Assembly: GCF_002812205.1 (NCBI RefSeq) | Contig: NZ_NPEA01000001.1 | Location: forward strand, 1-64,000 | Direction: 5' to 3' | Origin: Leptospira neocaledonica | Lineage (GTDB): Bacteria > Spirochaetota > Leptospiria > Leptospirales > Leptospiraceae | DNA length: 64,000 nt | Shown: positions 49,647 to 60,395 of the stretch, piece by piece | Numbering within the stretch: position 1 is the first letter of the stretch | How the letters are laid out: every line of letters starts with the position of its first letter | Notes under the pieces: model-generated | Told to the model about the DNA's origin: nothing | Database searches by the model: none | What the model saw: the letters and a program-made list of their open reading frames with translations, nothing else | Position numbers and translations under genes: made by a program

Positions 49647-51269
49647 CTAATCGCCGCCTCGATCTTCTATTTTAGACACGACTTCCAGTTTTATGACAAA
49701 AAGTGTCTTAAAGGTTTTAAGGCCGTAATGCTGTCCTTTATTTTCCGTTTTTACAGTTTTAAATAAAGGAGAACGTTTTAATGAATTTTCAAAAACTCCG
49801 ATTTCTGAAATTTCATTTACAGCACCCTGGATCGAAACAGTACCGTTGTCGTAAGTAATACTCTGGAATAAGAAAGGTTGCATCCCTGGATCAGGGAACT
49901 TTAAGGAAATTTCATGTAGTACGTCTAAAACACTCGGTTTAGAAAGATACTTTCTATATAGTTCCGTTTTTCTTTCAGCGCCATCTCTTAGGCTTTTTGC
50001 AAATTCTATTGGATCCCTGTTAGAAGGAACACTGGAACCGGTACTCGATTTTACTTTTTCGGCCAGGATTTTATTCGCTGCTGCGAGTTTTCTTTTATCG
50101 GAAATGATTCCTAGGAAAAATACTCCGATCAAAAGAACAAAAGAAACCGAACTCAAGATAATATGAGGTTTGAATATACTGATATCGAATAAATTTTTAT
50201 TAAGCCTTTTGACATAAGGGGTTTCCAAAAAATCTATTTTAGATTTTTTTGATTGGATTAGATGGTATGCCATTCCATAGCAAGTGGCAAATCTATCCGG
50301 ATCGGCGCTTAAAAAATCATATCTTCTCGCTTGGATTCCAAGGTTTTCTCCTAAAAAGGATTCCAAGTCTCTGACCTTACTTCCTTCTCCGGAAAGAAAA
50401 ACAACTTCAGGTCTTTCCGTTTCTTCTAAGGAAAGAAAACTTCTTCGGACTTCTTCGCTTAAGGACGTAAAAAAATCCTGAGCAATGCTGAACGCCTTTT
50501 TGATATCTCCGATTTTAAGTTTGTATTCTTTTGCAAATAAATTTAAACCGTCTTCCGGAGAATGGAATGGCTCGAATTGAATACTAGTCTTTAAGGCTTC
50601 TGCTTTATCTTTAGGGATCTTTAATGCTTTTGAAATTTCTTCTGTAAGAGTATCCCCACCTACGGAAAGAAAACGTGTATGAGCGATCTTTCCATCCTTA
50701 GTGACATTCAAGATTGATTTTTTGCCGCCTATATCCAACTGGGCAACATTTGCAAATTGGATCTCTTTATGCAAATGTTTGGAAACAACAGAACCCAAAC
50801 AGATTGAATCCACAAAGATCCCACGGAATACAAGGCTAGATTCCAGAAAAGGAGAGGCTAATGTATCAAACTCAGAATGATGAGAAGTATAAGTGATCAC
50901 ATCCGACTTCTCTTGGTCGATTCTCCAAACGGATCCTAATACTTCTACGGTTTCCATAGGAAAAGGGACCCTACTTTCTATCTCAAAGGGGATTACTTCT
51001 CTCACTGCTTTTTCGGTAGTTAATGGGATGGAGATCTCTCTAACAAAGAGTCTGTCTAGTGAAAGAGAAAGTACGATCGCATGTTCTTCGGCAAAGTAGG
51101 TATTTATAAAACGAAGTACATTTGTTTCGTATTCTTTTTCTTCCATTCTGGAAATGGGCATGGATTCCGCTCGAAGCAAGGTCAGGTTCCCTGCTACTCT
51201 CTGGAACAGAGCACCCTTTACGGAATTCGTACCGTAATCTACGGTTAAAAACTTTTCGTATAAGAACAT
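49647..51269 (-). CDS. gspL: Type II secretion protein GspL (actin-fold/PilM-like)
   Basis: This 540-residue protein has an N-terminal actin/PilM-like cytoplasmic domain (about 1-330; DYGTNSVKGALFQ at the start, LDIGGKKS near 170). A transmembrane helix (about 362-380) and a periplasmic C-terminal domain similar to PilN/GspM follow. GspL binds GspE on the cytoplasmic side and GspM in the periplasm. The start overlaps the gspK stop by one base. Confidence 0.87.
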   Translation of the reverse strand: MFLYEKFLTVDYGTNSVKGALFQRVAGNLTLLRAESMPISRMEEKEYETNVLRFINTYFAEEHAIVLSLSLDRLFVREISIPLTTEKAVREVIPFEIESRVPFPMETVEVLGSVWRIDQEKSDVITYTSHHSEFDTLASPFLESSLVFRGIFVDSICLGSVVSKHLHKEIQFANVAQLDIGGKKSILNVTKDGKIAHTRFLSVGGDTLTEEISKALKIPKDKAEALKTSIQFEPFHSPEDGLNLFAKEYKLKIGDIKKAFSIAQDFFTSLSEEVRRSFLSLEETERPEVVFLSGEGSKVRDLESFLGENLGIQARRYDFLSADPDRFATCYGMAYHLIQSKKSKIDFLETPYVKRLNKNLFDISIFKPHIILSSVSFVLLIGVFFLGIISDKRKLAAANKILAEKVKSSTGSSVPSNRDPIEFAKSLRDGAERKTELYRKYLSKPSVLDVLHEISLKFPDPGMQPFLFQSITYDNGTVSIQGAVNEISEIGVFENSLKRSPLFKTVKTENKGQHYGLKTFKTLFVIKLEVVSKIEDRGGD

Positions 51270-52399
51270 TAATCTTCTCTATAATATAGCATCAGGTTAT
51301 TGGTCAGGTCAAAAATTCCGGTGATCCTGCGGACAATTTTAGGGCCTTTCATAACATCGGAACTTTTTTTACTATTATAGTTTCTTTCTACTTCCCCGAC
51401 TGCGCTGATCCGGAAAATTTCACCCTTTGTTTTGATCCTTCCACCGGACACATCGGTTCCTTCTCCCGCTAATTCTTTGTAGAGAGAAAGCCCGCCCACG
51501 GAAGGTACCTGAAATTCCGGGATGGTCTCTAGATCCTTAATGTCCTTCAGGTAGCCGCCCTTTTTGATTTTCATTTTCATGATCTGAAGGACGGATTGGC
51601 GGTTCATAAAATCGGATAGAGACATTAAAACGAAGTACGGCGCGGCGTTCAAGTTGATTCTATCGTCGTAATTCCTCTGAAAGGGAACAAATGCTGTCAA
51701 ATTATTTGCTAGTACGAAATCGGACTCCCCGATCAGGCTTTTCTCCTCGTCGGACATAAAATCCTTGGAATACTTTTGTTCATAGTCGGGAGGTTTTTGG
51801 GAGCCATACACTATTTTAGGGTCAAAACCTTTCACGGAGGTAAGCTCTGATAGAGAATACATATAAGCATTTTTGATTTTTCTGGGAGGTGTCAGTTTTT
51901 CATAATAGGAAATTTCGAAATTCCCCTGACTATCATCATCCAGCCAATCAATCACAGGATTGAAAAGGTCCCTCTTCATTCCCAAACGTTCCAGAAGTCT
52001 CTGGGCCATTTCTTGGTTTCTTAAATTGAGTTCTTTTGTGTCTGCATTGAAGATAGAATTTAGATTAATTTTTCCATCTTCGCCTTGGATCTTATAATAG
52101 ATCCACCCTCCTCCCATTGGAACTGGCGGCGGATTTAGGCCTATCCCGGATTGGTATAATTGTTCTTCTGGAATTTTTCTAAGTGCGGCCAAGGCTCCTT
52201 GGAATCCTGCCTTTGCTAAAAGAGAAGCCTTGAAACCCGACATTTCTCCTTGGGAAATTTTATATTCCGCCATAGATCTTTCCGCAAAATCTAAGGTGGT
52301 GGTTAAAGCAGCCACACCGATTCCTCCGACTAAGAGCAAAACGATCGCTCCTCTTCTTCTGGAAAATCTTCTGCCTTTTAGACCGAGACCTGAATTCAT
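51269..52399 (-). CDS. gspK: Type II secretion minor pseudopilin GspK
   Basis: The 376-residue product starts with a prepilin-like basic segment (KGRRFSRRRGAIVLLLVG) without the usual Glu at +5, as expected for GspK. A hydrophobic helix follows. The large globular region has GEDGKINLNSIF near the start and repeated WLDDD/NAAP segments. GspK sits at the tip of the pseudopilus with GspI and GspJ. It overlaps gspJ by four bases (ATGA). Confidence 0.88.
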   Translation of the reverse strand: MNSGLGLKGRRFSRRRGAIVLLLVGGIGVAALTTTLDFAERSMAEYKISQGEMSGFKASLLAKAGFQGALAALRKIPEEQLYQSGIGLNPPPVPMGGGWIYYKIQGEDGKINLNSIFNADTKELNLRNQEMAQRLLERLGMKRDLFNPVIDWLDDDSQGNFEISYYEKLTPPRKIKNAYMYSLSELTSVKGFDPKIVYGSQKPPDYEQKYSKDFMSDEEKSLIGESDFVLANNLTAFVPFQRNYDDRINLNAAPYFVLMSLSDFMNRQSVLQIMKMKIKKGGYLKDIKDLETIPEFQVPSVGGLSLYKELAGEGTDVSGGRIKTKGEIFRISAVGEVERNYNSKKSSDVMKGPKIVRRITGIFDLTNNLMLYYRED

Positions 52400-53091
52400 T
52401 TCAGAAGCATCCCTGGGAAGGCAAGAGTTTCGAAACGTCTTTCCTTATTTCCCATATTCGCGATGATCTCTATCCGGATAAGGCGTGGGATACTTTTTCT
52501 TTGGAAGGAGTCCCATTCTTCTTCCCATTCTTTTCCCGTTTTGGAAAATTTAAAGGAGAGAGATTTTACGTTATCCAATAACTCATATTCTTGTCCGCCC
52601 ACGAAAGGATATTTGTCGACGATCTCGTCTTCTCTTCTCATCAATTTATAATAATCAGTACCGTCTTTTTGTTTTAGATAATATTCAACTTCTCTTACTT
52701 CTGGAAGGGCAACTTCTTCCGAGTTGGGATGAACCGCTGCAAATACTATAAAATGATCCTTGGTACTTTCGCCAGGATGTCTTGGACCATCTTCTGATTT
52801 GCGTCCTTTTCTACTTACAAAGACCAGATTTTTTTCGGTTTGAAAATAGAATGCCATGGTCAAAGTACTTCGAATATTTTCGATAACGGAAATCGCCTTT
52901 TCTCTATCTACACCTTCGGAGCCTGAAGTTGGGCGAGTGACTTTTAAAATAGTCGCATAAGTCCCGAATACCATTCCTAGCAGAACACCTAATAAGGCTG
53001 CGACTATAGTTAATTCTATTAGCGTAAATCCGGACCTTTTTCTTTTCCGAAGGAACTTAAGAAAAACTGAATGTAATGAAAAAAGTTTCAT
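52396..53091 (-). CDS. gspJ: Type II secretion minor pseudopilin GspJ
   Basis: This 231-residue prepilin-like protein has the cleavage/methylation motif RSGFTLIELTIVAALLG, giving a mature N-terminus at Phe with Glu at position 5, then a beta-rich C-terminal domain. Gene order gspI-gspJ-gspK and the overlap with gspK support the assignment. It is one of the tip pseudopilins. Confidence 0.9.
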   Translation of the reverse strand: MKLFSLHSVFLKFLRKRKRSGFTLIELTIVAALLGVLLGMVFGTYATILKVTRPTSGSEGVDREKAISVIENIRSTLTMAFYFQTEKNLVFVSRKGRKSEDGPRHPGESTKDHFIVFAAVHPNSEEVALPEVREVEYYLKQKDGTDYYKLMRREDEIVDKYPFVGGQEYELLDNVKSLSFKFSKTGKEWEEEWDSFQRKSIPRLIRIEIIANMGNKERRFETLAFPGMLLK

Positions 53092-53092
53092 A

Positions 53093-53641
53093 TCAGTTCA
53101 TCCTGGCCTTATAGGTCTCGATCGTGTATTGTTCCTTTACTGGAATTCCTTGGTTATCCCTTCCACCTGTAGGATATTCTATCGTTACATAAATATGAAA
53201 TACAGCGATAAGTCCGCCTGTTGCAGAACCTTGGTTATTACCTGTTCTTTTGGCGATGAGCTGGTTCATGCTGGAGTTCGCACCACCTAGTAGGTCCTCG
53301 GGTTTTTTGCCGCTATCCTTTCCTGCCATTTTAAGAAGATCTAAATTCTCTTCTTTTATAATCGTAGTAAATTTCCAGTCTTGGTAGCCGGGAATTTCTC
53401 CAGAGCTGGTGTCTGCTTGTAGAATGGTAGCGGAATCGATCTGGGCCATTTTAATTTTTGCTAAGTGAGTGGCTTCCATTTGGAGTGCTGCCACTTTTTT
53501 AAGTCGTATTCCTTCCGAAACCACCATTAGTACATATAGAAGCCAACCGGCGGCTAACGCAAACGCCAAGGTCATTTCTAAAATAGTAAAACCCTGTCTC
53601 TTTCTAAGAGGATTTTTTCTTTTAAAACTTACTCGTGCCAT
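53093..53641 (-). CDS. gspI: Type II secretion minor pseudopilin GspI
   Basis: The 182-residue protein has the prepilin motif RQGFTILEMTLAFALA with Glu five residues after the cleavage site. A mixed alpha/beta domain follows. It starts inside the last 20 bases of gspH and ends one base before gspJ begins. GspI is the pseudopilin that nucleates the tip complex. Confidence 0.88.
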   Translation of the reverse strand: MARVSFKRKNPLRKRQGFTILEMTLAFALAAGWLLYVLMVVSEGIRLKKVAALQMEATHLAKIKMAQIDSATILQADTSSGEIPGYQDWKFTTIIKEENLDLLKMAGKDSGKKPEDLLGGANSSMNQLIAKRTGNNQGSATGGLIAVFHIYVTIEYPTGGRDNQGIPVKEQYTIETYKARMN

Positions 53642-54191
53642 ATTGCTCGCTACGTTTGTACTCTTCCAATTGTTCCTTGGAGACTACAACTTCTCCGTCC
53701 TCTATTTCCGATTTCCCACCATAACGTTTGATGATGAGTGTTCTTGTGATCTCCGGATCCGGACCTAAATGGATATAAAAATCTTCCGCCACGGCCATAG
53801 GAGAGAATGGAATGCGGATCTTTCCGGTATTGTATCTATAACCTCGTCCATCCATCACATCTACAATGGCGGAAGAACTAGGAAGCTCCCTGTCCTGGAA
53901 TACTGGAACTTCCTTTAAACCGGTCTCGTCCCTTTCCATGTCGAGGATGGTATACGTTTCCGTGTCCACGTTTAATTGAAGATAGACTGTCCTTTGATTG
54001 ATCTTCGCCCTTCTGAAGCAGAAGTTCACAACGTCATGTAATAACATTGCTTCTTCTTGGGCGCCTGGTGTGAGCAAATTGACTAAGGAAGGAAGGACAA
54101 GAGCGAACATTACTCCGATCAGGAATACTGCGACTCCCAATTCGATCAATGTGAAGCCGGAACGGATCCGGCCTTTCGCTCTTGGACCCAC
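53622..54191 (-). CDS. gspH: Type II secretion minor pseudopilin GspH
   Basis: This 189-residue protein has the prepilin motif RSGFTLIELGVAVFLIG near residue 10 and a C-terminal beta-rich domain. It follows gspG by six bases. GspH joins the major pseudopilin shaft to the tip complex. Family assignment rests on motif, length and gene order. Confidence 0.88.
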   Translation of the reverse strand: MGPRAKGRIRSGFTLIELGVAVFLIGVMFALVLPSLVNLLTPGAQEEAMLLHDVVNFCFRRAKINQRTVYLQLNVDTETYTILDMERDETGLKEVPVFQDRELPSSSAIVDVMDGRGYRYNTGKIRIPFSPMAVAEDFYIHLGPDPEITRTLIIKRYGGKSEIEDGEVVVSKEQLEEYKRSEQYGTSKF

Positions 54192-54197
54192 TTTAGT

Positions 54198-54680
54198 TTA
54201 TTTTTTAGCGCCGGATGCAGAAGTAAATTGTGGCGGATATTGTTCTTCTTTAGTGATATCAAAGTCTGAATTTAGGCCTTCTCCACCTTCTGCTTTATCC
54301 TGACCATAAGTTATAATCTGTATCTCGCCCGCTCCATCGTATCTGAGTTTGTATGGGTTTTTCCAAGGGTCATTGATAGAATCCTTGCTGCTTACCATAG
54401 GGATCCAGGTCTCAGGGATTTCTCCGTTAGTCGGTCTTTCTACTAGTGCGTCTAGACCTTGCTCTTCGCTAGGATAACTTCCGAATTTGGAAGCATATCT
54501 TTCTAGATGTAATCTAAGTTCCTGTTTGTCTTTTTTGATCTTCATCTTTGCGGTCTCGATGCTCACTCCACCGAAATCCACGCTGACAAGAATGATAGTC
54601 ATCAATGCACCTAAAATGGCGACGACGATCGCTAATTCGATAAGAGTGAATCCTTTTCTCCGTTTGTTTCCCGTTTTCAA
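54198..54680 (-). CDS. gspG: Type II secretion major pseudopilin GspG
   Basis: The 160-residue major pseudopilin has KGFTLIELAIVVAILGAL at the N-terminus, a long helix, and the C-terminal calcium-loop region DPWKNPYKLRY and GQDKAEGGEG typical of GspG. It builds the periplasmic pseudopilus that drives substrate through the secretin. It lies 23 bases after gspF on the same strand. Confidence 0.95.
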   Translation of the reverse strand: MKTGNKRRKGFTLIELAIVVAILGALMTIILVSVDFGGVSIETAKMKIKKDKQELRLHLERYASKFGSYPSEEQGLDALVERPTNGEIPETWIPMVSSKDSINDPWKNPYKLRYDGAGEIQIITYGQDKAEGGEGLNSDFDITKEEQYPPQFTSASGAKK

Positions 54681-54703
54681 AGTCGGTTCTCCTATTTCTA
54701 TTG

Positions 54704-55930
54704 TTATATACCTTGTAAGTTTTGGGTCAAGCTGAACATCGGAACGATGATCGCTGCCATAATGATACCGATCGCAAAACCCATAAAAACGAGCATTAGA
54801 GGTTCAATTGCCTGGGTCGCATTTTTTAGAGCGGAATCCACTTCTTGGTCGTAGATCTCTGCAAGCTTATTCAACATCTCTGGAACCCTGTCCGAAACTT
54901 CTCCGGCGGACATCATACCTATGACTAGTTGCGGCAATATCTCTGACCCAGTGAATGCGGCAGAAAGTTTCTCTCCTTCTCGAATTCTATCGCAAGCATT
55001 CCGTATTTCTTGTCCGAAAACGGAATGGTTAACGATCTGTTCTACAATTTGGAGAGAAATAATGAGAGGAACCCTGTTTGTAAGAAGAATTCCTAGGTTC
55101 CTGGCAAAATTGGATATAAGTACTTTTTTATTGAGTGTTCGGATGATTGGTATCCCGAGAACGAACTTCTCCCATTTTTCCTTACCTTCCGGAGTGGATT
55201 TATAAAAGAAGAAGCCCACAACTCCGGCACCTATCAGCGGGAAGATCAAAAACCAATAGCCTGTTAGAATTCTGGAACTTCCGATCACGATTTGTGTGAT
55301 TACTGGAAGTGTTGCATTAAATTCTACGAATAGATGTTCGATCTGAGGAACTACCGTAGTGAGTAGGAATATGATCACGAGCTGCAATAGGCAGAAAATA
55401 ATTCCAGGGTAAACGAGTGCGGTAGTAACCTTTCCTTTTAGCTGTAGGTTTTTTTCTTCCATCTCCGCAAGACGCATGAGCGCGGTTTCATAATCACCTG
55501 TCCTTTCTCCTACTGAAACAAGAGAAGGATACTGGTTCGGAAATATATCCGGATGTTTTCTCATCGAATCGGATAAGGAACTTCCTTCCGTAATATCCGC
55601 TTGCATTGCGATCACAACCTTGCGAAAAACTTCGTGATCAGTCTGCTCGATGATACTGGATAACGATTTGTCTAGAGGAATACCTGCACCCAAAAGAGTT
55701 CCTAATTGTCTGGAAAAAAGACCGATTATTTTTTTAGGAACTCTATAAAGAAGTCTAGCTAAGAATGGAAAAAGTTCTCTGTCTTTTCTTTCCGCATCTT
55801 CGGAAATTTGACGAACATAGAAACCTTTGCTCTTAAGTTTTGCTCTCGCGGATTGGATATTGGGGGCGTCTATTATCCCCTTCTCTTCCTTTCCTTTTTT
55901 GTTAAATGCAGTATAAGTAAAAAGCGCCAT
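54704..55930 (-). CDS. gspF: Type II secretion inner-membrane platform protein GspF
   Basis: This 408-residue protein has the two tandem GspF domains (about 70-195 and 273-395), each with a helical bundle and the LGTLLGAGIPLDKSL / LGILLTNRVPLIISL type motif. Three transmembrane helices are visible, near residues 170, 220 and 378. It is the rotating or pumping hub between GspE and the pseudopilus. Confidence 0.95.
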   Translation of the reverse strand: MALFTYTAFNKKGKEEKGIIDAPNIQSARAKLKSKGFYVRQISEDAERKDRELFPFLARLLYRVPKKIIGLFSRQLGTLLGAGIPLDKSLSSIIEQTDHEVFRKVVIAMQADITEGSSLSDSMRKHPDIFPNQYPSLVSVGERTGDYETALMRLAEMEEKNLQLKGKVTTALVYPGIIFCLLQLVIIFLLTTVVPQIEHLFVEFNATLPVITQIVIGSSRILTGYWFLIFPLIGAGVVGFFFYKSTPEGKEKWEKFVLGIPIIRTLNKKVLISNFARNLGILLTNRVPLIISLQIVEQIVNHSVFGQEIRNACDRIREGEKLSAAFTGSEILPQLVIGMMSAGEVSDRVPEMLNKLAEIYDQEVDSALKNATQAIEPLMLVFMGFAIGIIMAAIIVPMFSLTQNLQGI

Positions 55931-55940
55931 GGAAGGAAAC

Positions 55941-57614
55941 TTAGGTAACCCTTAGAACTTCGTCCGGGGTGGTGATTCCATCCAATACTTTTCGGATCCC
56001 ATAATCTCTCATAGTAGCAAATCCGCTTTCTAAAGCAACATCATTGATCTTATTCGTATCGGATCCTGCGAGTATCGCATTTTTGATTTTACTATCTATG
56101 ATTAGAAGTTCATATACCCCGGTTCTTCCTTTAAATCCGGTATTCATACAATGGGAACAACCCTTGCCCTTATACAAGACTCCACCTTTCAGATCCTTTT
56201 TGGAAATACCGATGGATTCCAGTTCTTGAGGAGTTGGTTTATAAGAAATTTTACATTCTTTGCATATAGTTCTTACAAGCCTTTGGGCCATAAATCCCAA
56301 TACTGTAGAAGTGATTAGATAAGGTTCAATTCCCATATCCACAAGTCTTGTCGCTGCAGAAGCGGCATCGTTTGTGTGTAAAGTGGAGAATACTAAGTGA
56401 CCCGTTAAAGAAGCTTGGATTGCGATCCTCGCAGTTTCCTCGTCCCGGATCTCTCCCACCATGATCACGTCCGGGTCCTGACGTAAAATTGCACGAAGGC
56501 CGGTCGCAAATGTAAGCCCTATTTTTTCCTGCATCTGCATTTGGGAGACGCCATCAATCTGATATTCCACTGGGTCTTCGCAGGTGATAATATTTCTTTC
56601 TTCCGTATTCAGCTCGGTCAAAGCGGAATACAATGTGGTGGATTTTCCGGATCCTGTAGGACCCGTTACTAAGATGATGCCGTGAGGTTCATAGATAAGA
56701 GTACGAAGTGTTTTAACAAGATCCGGATAAAATCCCATTGTCTCCAAGGAATATTTCTGGTCTGTTTTGTTCAAGAGACGCATAACGATACGTTCTCCGA
56801 ACTGACATGGAATTGTGGAAACCCGGATATCTACATCCTTTCCTGCAAGTCTGAGTTTGATCCTACCATCTTGTGGTAGTCTGTTCTCTGCGATGTTCAG
56901 GTTGGACATGATCTTGATACGAGAAGTGATCCCCGCATGGTACGACTTGGGTGGAGTTAATACATTATGAAGAATACCGTCAATCCTGTAGCGGACCACT
57001 AGACTTTTTTCATAAGGTTCTACGTGTATATCCGAAGCTCTCTCGTTTACTGCCTGAGAAAGGATCACGTTCACCATCTTGATGATAGGAGCATCGTCTG
57101 AAAGGTCGATCGTCTCGTTGTCGAAACCTTCTGCAAGTTCCGAGAAACTACCTTCCATTTCGTTCAACATATCTTTCGCTGCTGCGGATGTAGTGTCGAA
57201 CTGGGAATGGATAAGTCTCATCACCTCAGGTTCAGGTGCGAGTATGAAGTCTATTTTAAATTCTTTTAATGCAGAACGTACATCATCCATCGGGTGAAGG
57301 TCCGTAGGATCGGAGACTGCGATTTTAACGTTCTTCTTATTTAGCTCGAAAGGAACTATTTTACTTTTTTGGATGAGTTTGAGGGGGATACGGTCGTAAA
57401 CTTCTTCCATTCCCTTGAAATCCAGTTTTTCCCTGAATTCCATTTTGTATAGGCGGGCCATTGCCTTGAGAACGTCTACTTCTCCAGCAATCCCTTTTTT
57501 TTGAAGAATATGTCCTAGGGGTAAATGATTCTTTTTTTGTAGTTTTAGAGAGTCTTCTAGATCCTTGGCGGATATGACCCCGTCTTCTACAAGAATATCA
57601 CCTAGAGTTTTCAC
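55941..57614 (-). CDS. gspE: Type II secretion ATPase GspE
   Basis: This 557-residue ATPase has an N-terminal N1E/MshEN domain (about 1-150) and a core with SDIHVEPYE, Walker [10 protein letters not shown] (about 318-326), the Asp box CEDPVEYQ and Walker [16 protein letters not shown] four-cysteine zinc loop (CKEC and CSHC, about 460-490) and [12 protein letters not shown] complete the set. It powers secretion from the cytoplasm through GspL. It follows gspD by four bases. Confidence 0.97.
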   Translation of the reverse strand: MKTLGDILVEDGVISAKDLEDSLKLQKKNHLPLGHILQKKGIAGEVDVLKAMARLYKMEFREKLDFKGMEEVYDRIPLKLIQKSKIVPFELNKKNVKIAVSDPTDLHPMDDVRSALKEFKIDFILAPEPEVMRLIHSQFDTTSAAAKDMLNEMEGSFSELAEGFDNETIDLSDDAPIIKMVNVILSQAVNERASDIHVEPYEKSLVVRYRIDGILHNVLTPPKSYHAGITSRIKIMSNLNIAENRLPQDGRIKLRLAGKDVDIRVSTIPCQFGERIVMRLLNKTDQKYSLETMGFYPDLVKTLRTLIYEPHGIILVTGPTGSGKSTTLYSALTELNTEERNIITCEDPVEYQIDGVSQMQMQEKIGLTFATGLRAILRQDPDVIMVGEIRDEETARIAIQASLTGHLVFSTLHTNDAASAATRLVDMGIEPYLITSTVLGFMAQRLVRTICKECKISYKPTPQELESIGISKKDLKGGVLYKGKGCSHCMNTGFKGRTGVYELLIIDSKIKNAILAGSDTNKINDVALESGFATMRDYGIRKVLDGITTPDEVLRVT

Positions 57615-57618
57615 TGTC

Positions 57619-59409
57619 TTATTCTCCGCGTTCCTTGATGGTGGCTTCTTTGTTTAGAACCCTTTCCCTTTCGATTTCGTATCTTTCTTGTTGTAACTTC
57701 TTCTTAACAGTCATCTTATCAGCAAGTTCACGATTGTCCAAGATATGTGGAGTAATAAAAACCATCAAATTGGTCTTTTTTAATTGTTCGGTAGTTCTAC
57801 GGAAGATCCAACCCAGATAAGGAATATCTCCGAGTAACGGGATCTTGATCAGGCGTTTTTGTTTATCGTTGGAGATCAAACCCCCGATCACAATCGTTTG
57901 TCTATTATCTATAGTGATTGTGGTTTTTACTTCCCTTCTATTGAATGTAGGGTTTCCTCCCGCGAGTGCAATAGAGGCGATATTTTTGATCTCTTGTAAA
58001 AGATCTAAAGTAATACGATTATTCTTATTCACATGTGGAGTGAATTTTAACTTAATACCTGTTGGACGATATTCATAGTTGTCCACCGTTACTGCGTTTG
58101 CACCGCCCAAACCTGCGTTACGGCTTTGGGTTCTGACTGGAACATCCTGTCCTACGTTTATCTCAGCCTCTTGGTTGTCCAAGGTCAAAACTTGAGGAGC
58201 AGATAATACGTTGAAGTTCTCATTTCCTTGGTTAGCACTCAAAATCCCTAAGATTTGTTGGGCCCCCGCTTGGACGAAACCAAGAGAGAAGCCGGATAAC
58301 GTGTTCAGGTTCGGGTTGATCCTACCGCTGGAGTTAATGATATTTCCTTCTTTGGCAAGTCCCGAGTTGAACTGGCTATAAGGACCCTGCCCTTGGAATC
58401 TCCAGTCAATACCGAAGTCATTTGTATCAGTCGAAGAAAGTTCTACGATCAAAACTTCCAATAATACTTGTTTTCTTGCAGAGTCCAAAACTCGGATAAT
58501 TTTACGGATCTCGTTCCATTCGGATTCAGTTGCAGTAACGATCACTGAATTGGATTCCTTATGAGCAACCGCTTTGATCTTTTCTACTTTTGGAGCAGGT
58601 GGAGGCGGTGCTCCCGGGGCACCACTTGCAACAGGAGGATCTCCTACGATAGGATTATCCAATTTGATCAGAGTAGCGGCAATCTTCTCCGCTTCACTGA
58701 ATTCTAATGTATAAATATGAACATCACCAGCAGAAGCAACCGCTCCAGGGCTTGTCTCGTCCGGTCTTACGTCCAACTCATTTACTAAAGTGAGTAATTT
58801 ATTGATATCTGCAGTAGAACCGGAAAGTACGATCGTATTCGTATTTCTATAAACGATAATATCAGTGTTTGGAGAAGTTAATCTTTTTAAGATAGGCTCC
58901 AATTCTTCCGGTTTTACATTTTCTACCGGAATGATCTGTGTGATAATACGATTGTCTAATGCTTCCGTTTCCGGGATAGGCTCCTTACCCACTCTCACGT
59001 ACGGAGATCTTGCAAGTGCATCCTTTAATTTTACGATAGTGATCAGATCCACTTCTTCCACGATAGCAAATCCCATGGACTCCAAAACGGCCTTCATGAA
59101 CGGAAATGCATTTTTGATTGGGATCTCTTTTTGGGAAATGATAGTAATCTTTTTACCTTTTAAACTCTCATCCAATAGAATGTTTTTCTTTAGGATCGCG
59201 CTCATCCCTTTTAGAAAATCATTAAGTTCTGTATCTCTCCAGTTCGCATAAAAGGTTTTTTCTTTCGTATCTTCAGCGGTTGGGGCAGTACTTCTCTTGC
59301 TTCCTTTTTTGGAGGCCTGAGATAGTAAACCTTCGTTCACAGAAAGAAGAAGTAAGAACGCGAATGTTGCGTTTCTCAAATATCTGGATCGTAAATCTAT
59401 TTTGCGCAT
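57619..59409 (-). CDS. gspD: Type II secretion secretin GspD
   Basis: The 596-residue outer-membrane secretin has a signal peptide (about 12-31). Periplasmic N0-N3 domains follow (about 50-330), including [17 protein letters not shown] and a Pro/Ala-rich loop near 260-275. The C-terminal secretin core contains [26 protein letters not shown] and [26 protein letters not shown]. It forms the outer-membrane channel. No separate GspS pilotin is obvious, although the nearby lipoprotein could assist. Confidence 0.96.
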   Translation of the reverse strand: MRKIDLRSRYLRNATFAFLLLLSVNEGLLSQASKKGSKRSTAPTAEDTKEKTFYANWRDTELNDFLKGMSAILKKNILLDESLKGKKITIISQKEIPIKNAFPFMKAVLESMGFAIVEEVDLITIVKLKDALARSPYVRVGKEPIPETEALDNRIITQIIPVENVKPEELEPILKRLTSPNTDIIVYRNTNTIVLSGSTADINKLLTLVNELDVRPDETSPGAVASAGDVHIYTLEFSEAEKIAATLIKLDNPIVGDPPVASGAPGAPPPPAPKVEKIKAVAHKESNSVIVTATESEWNEIRKIIRVLDSARKQVLLEVLIVELSSTDTNDFGIDWRFQGQGPYSQFNSGLAKEGNIINSSGRINPNLNTLSGFSLGFVQAGAQQILGILSANQGNENFNVLSAPQVLTLDNQEAEINVGQDVPVRTQSRNAGLGGANAVTVDNYEYRPTGIKLKFTPHVNKNNRITLDLLQEIKNIASIALAGGNPTFNRREVKTTITIDNRQTIVIGGLISNDKQKRLIKIPLLGDIPYLGWIFRRTTEQLKKTNLMVFITPHILDNRELADKMTVKKKLQQERYEIERERVLNKEATIKERGE

Positions 59410-59416
59410 TTAATCT

Positions 59417-60310
59417 TTAATTCCGGATGATGAATTCATAGGACAATATCTTGCCCATTCTCTCTACGTCTACGGATACTTTATCGGCCGTTTTCAAGGA
59501 ATTCCATATCTCCATCATTTTCACCGTATCGTTTAAGGGCATTCCGTTTACCCGCCGCACCACATCTCCGGTTCTAGCTCCCAGAGAATAAAAAATATGA
59601 TCGCTGCCTATGCTGTAAATTTTGTAACCTGCGATCGTGTTATTTTCCAAATAAGGACCGAATTTTCCCTTATAAAGTTCAGCTACGTTCGCTAATTTTC
59701 TATTCACATCCTGTCTGGACAGAATTTTACGGACCGTATCCGCTGCAGGCGGTCCGCTAGGAGAATCTGCTTGGGCTCCCAATTTGGCCCTGGCTTCTCC
59801 AGGTGTTTGGCCTATCTCCACTTTGAGAGACTGCCCCCCTTTTTCCAATACTACATGGTTGAGAAGAATGGACTTTACCTTGTATCCGCCCACTGCATCT
59901 CCCATTGCGAATTCTTCCGCGCTTTGTTTCCCTTTTTCTAAAATAGTTACTCTGGCAAAACTCCAGTGACCGCTTAAGGTTCCGGTAACTCTCATTTCTT
60001 CGCCTTCTCCGGTATCCGGAGGTGCTCCAGGGGAACCGTCTACTCCGGCGGGAGTTTCACCAGGAGGAGGAGCCAAACTTCCCCTAAATAATGAACCGGT
60101 TACCATTTCCTTGGACATTTCGACCGTGATAGAATTTTCGGCCACGGGTCTTCGTGGGGCCGCAGTGGAGGAACCTGTTTGCACATTCGGGGTCAGAAAA
60201 AGTAGAAGGATCCCTCTACAAAGATATGCCAAAGAGAAGGAAAAAAATATCACGACAGGGATCAGAACATAGAATGTATGTTTTCTGAATTCGATAAAAA
60301 TTGCGTTCAT
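59417..60310 (-). CDS. gspC: Type II secretion inner-membrane coupling protein GspC
   Basis: The 297-residue bitopic protein has a short cytoplasmic start and a transmembrane helix (about 14-36). A Pro/Ala/Gly-rich linker (about 85-105) and an HR-like domain (about 105-170) follow. A C-terminal PDZ-like domain contains [15 protein letters not shown] (about 244-258). GspC links the inner platform to the GspD secretin. It is the first gene of the gspC-N operon, directly after the terminator that ends the upstream peptidase gene. Confidence 0.87.
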   Translation of the reverse strand: MNAIFIEFRKHTFYVLIPVVIFFSFSLAYLCRGILLLFLTPNVQTGSSTAAPRRPVAENSITVEMSKEMVTGSLFRGSLAPPPGETPAGVDGSPGAPPDTGEGEEMRVTGTLSGHWSFARVTILEKGKQSAEEFAMGDAVGGYKVKSILLNHVVLEKGGQSLKVEIGQTPGEARAKLGAQADSPSGPPAADTVRKILSRQDVNRKLANVAELYKGKFGPYLENNTIAGYKIYSIGSDHIFYSLGARTGDVVRRVNGMPLNDTVKMMEIWNSLKTADKVSVDVERMGKILSYEFIIRN

Positions 60311-60344
60311 TGCGCCCTTCGGATATTTTTTAAGGAATCATTCT

Positions 60345-60381
60345 AAAAAAGCCGGATCCCAAAATATTGGTCCCGGCTTTT
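60345..60381 (-). terminator. Rho-independent terminator between the M23 peptidase gene and gspC
   Basis: AAAAGCCGG and CCGGCTTTT pair, with partial extension into the loop (GATCCC against GGTCC). The A-run at 60345-60350 reads as a T-run on the minus strand. It separates the peptidase/lipoprotein transcript from the gsp operon, at least partly. Confidence 0.78.
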
Positions 60382-60395
60382 GGAAAGATGATCGC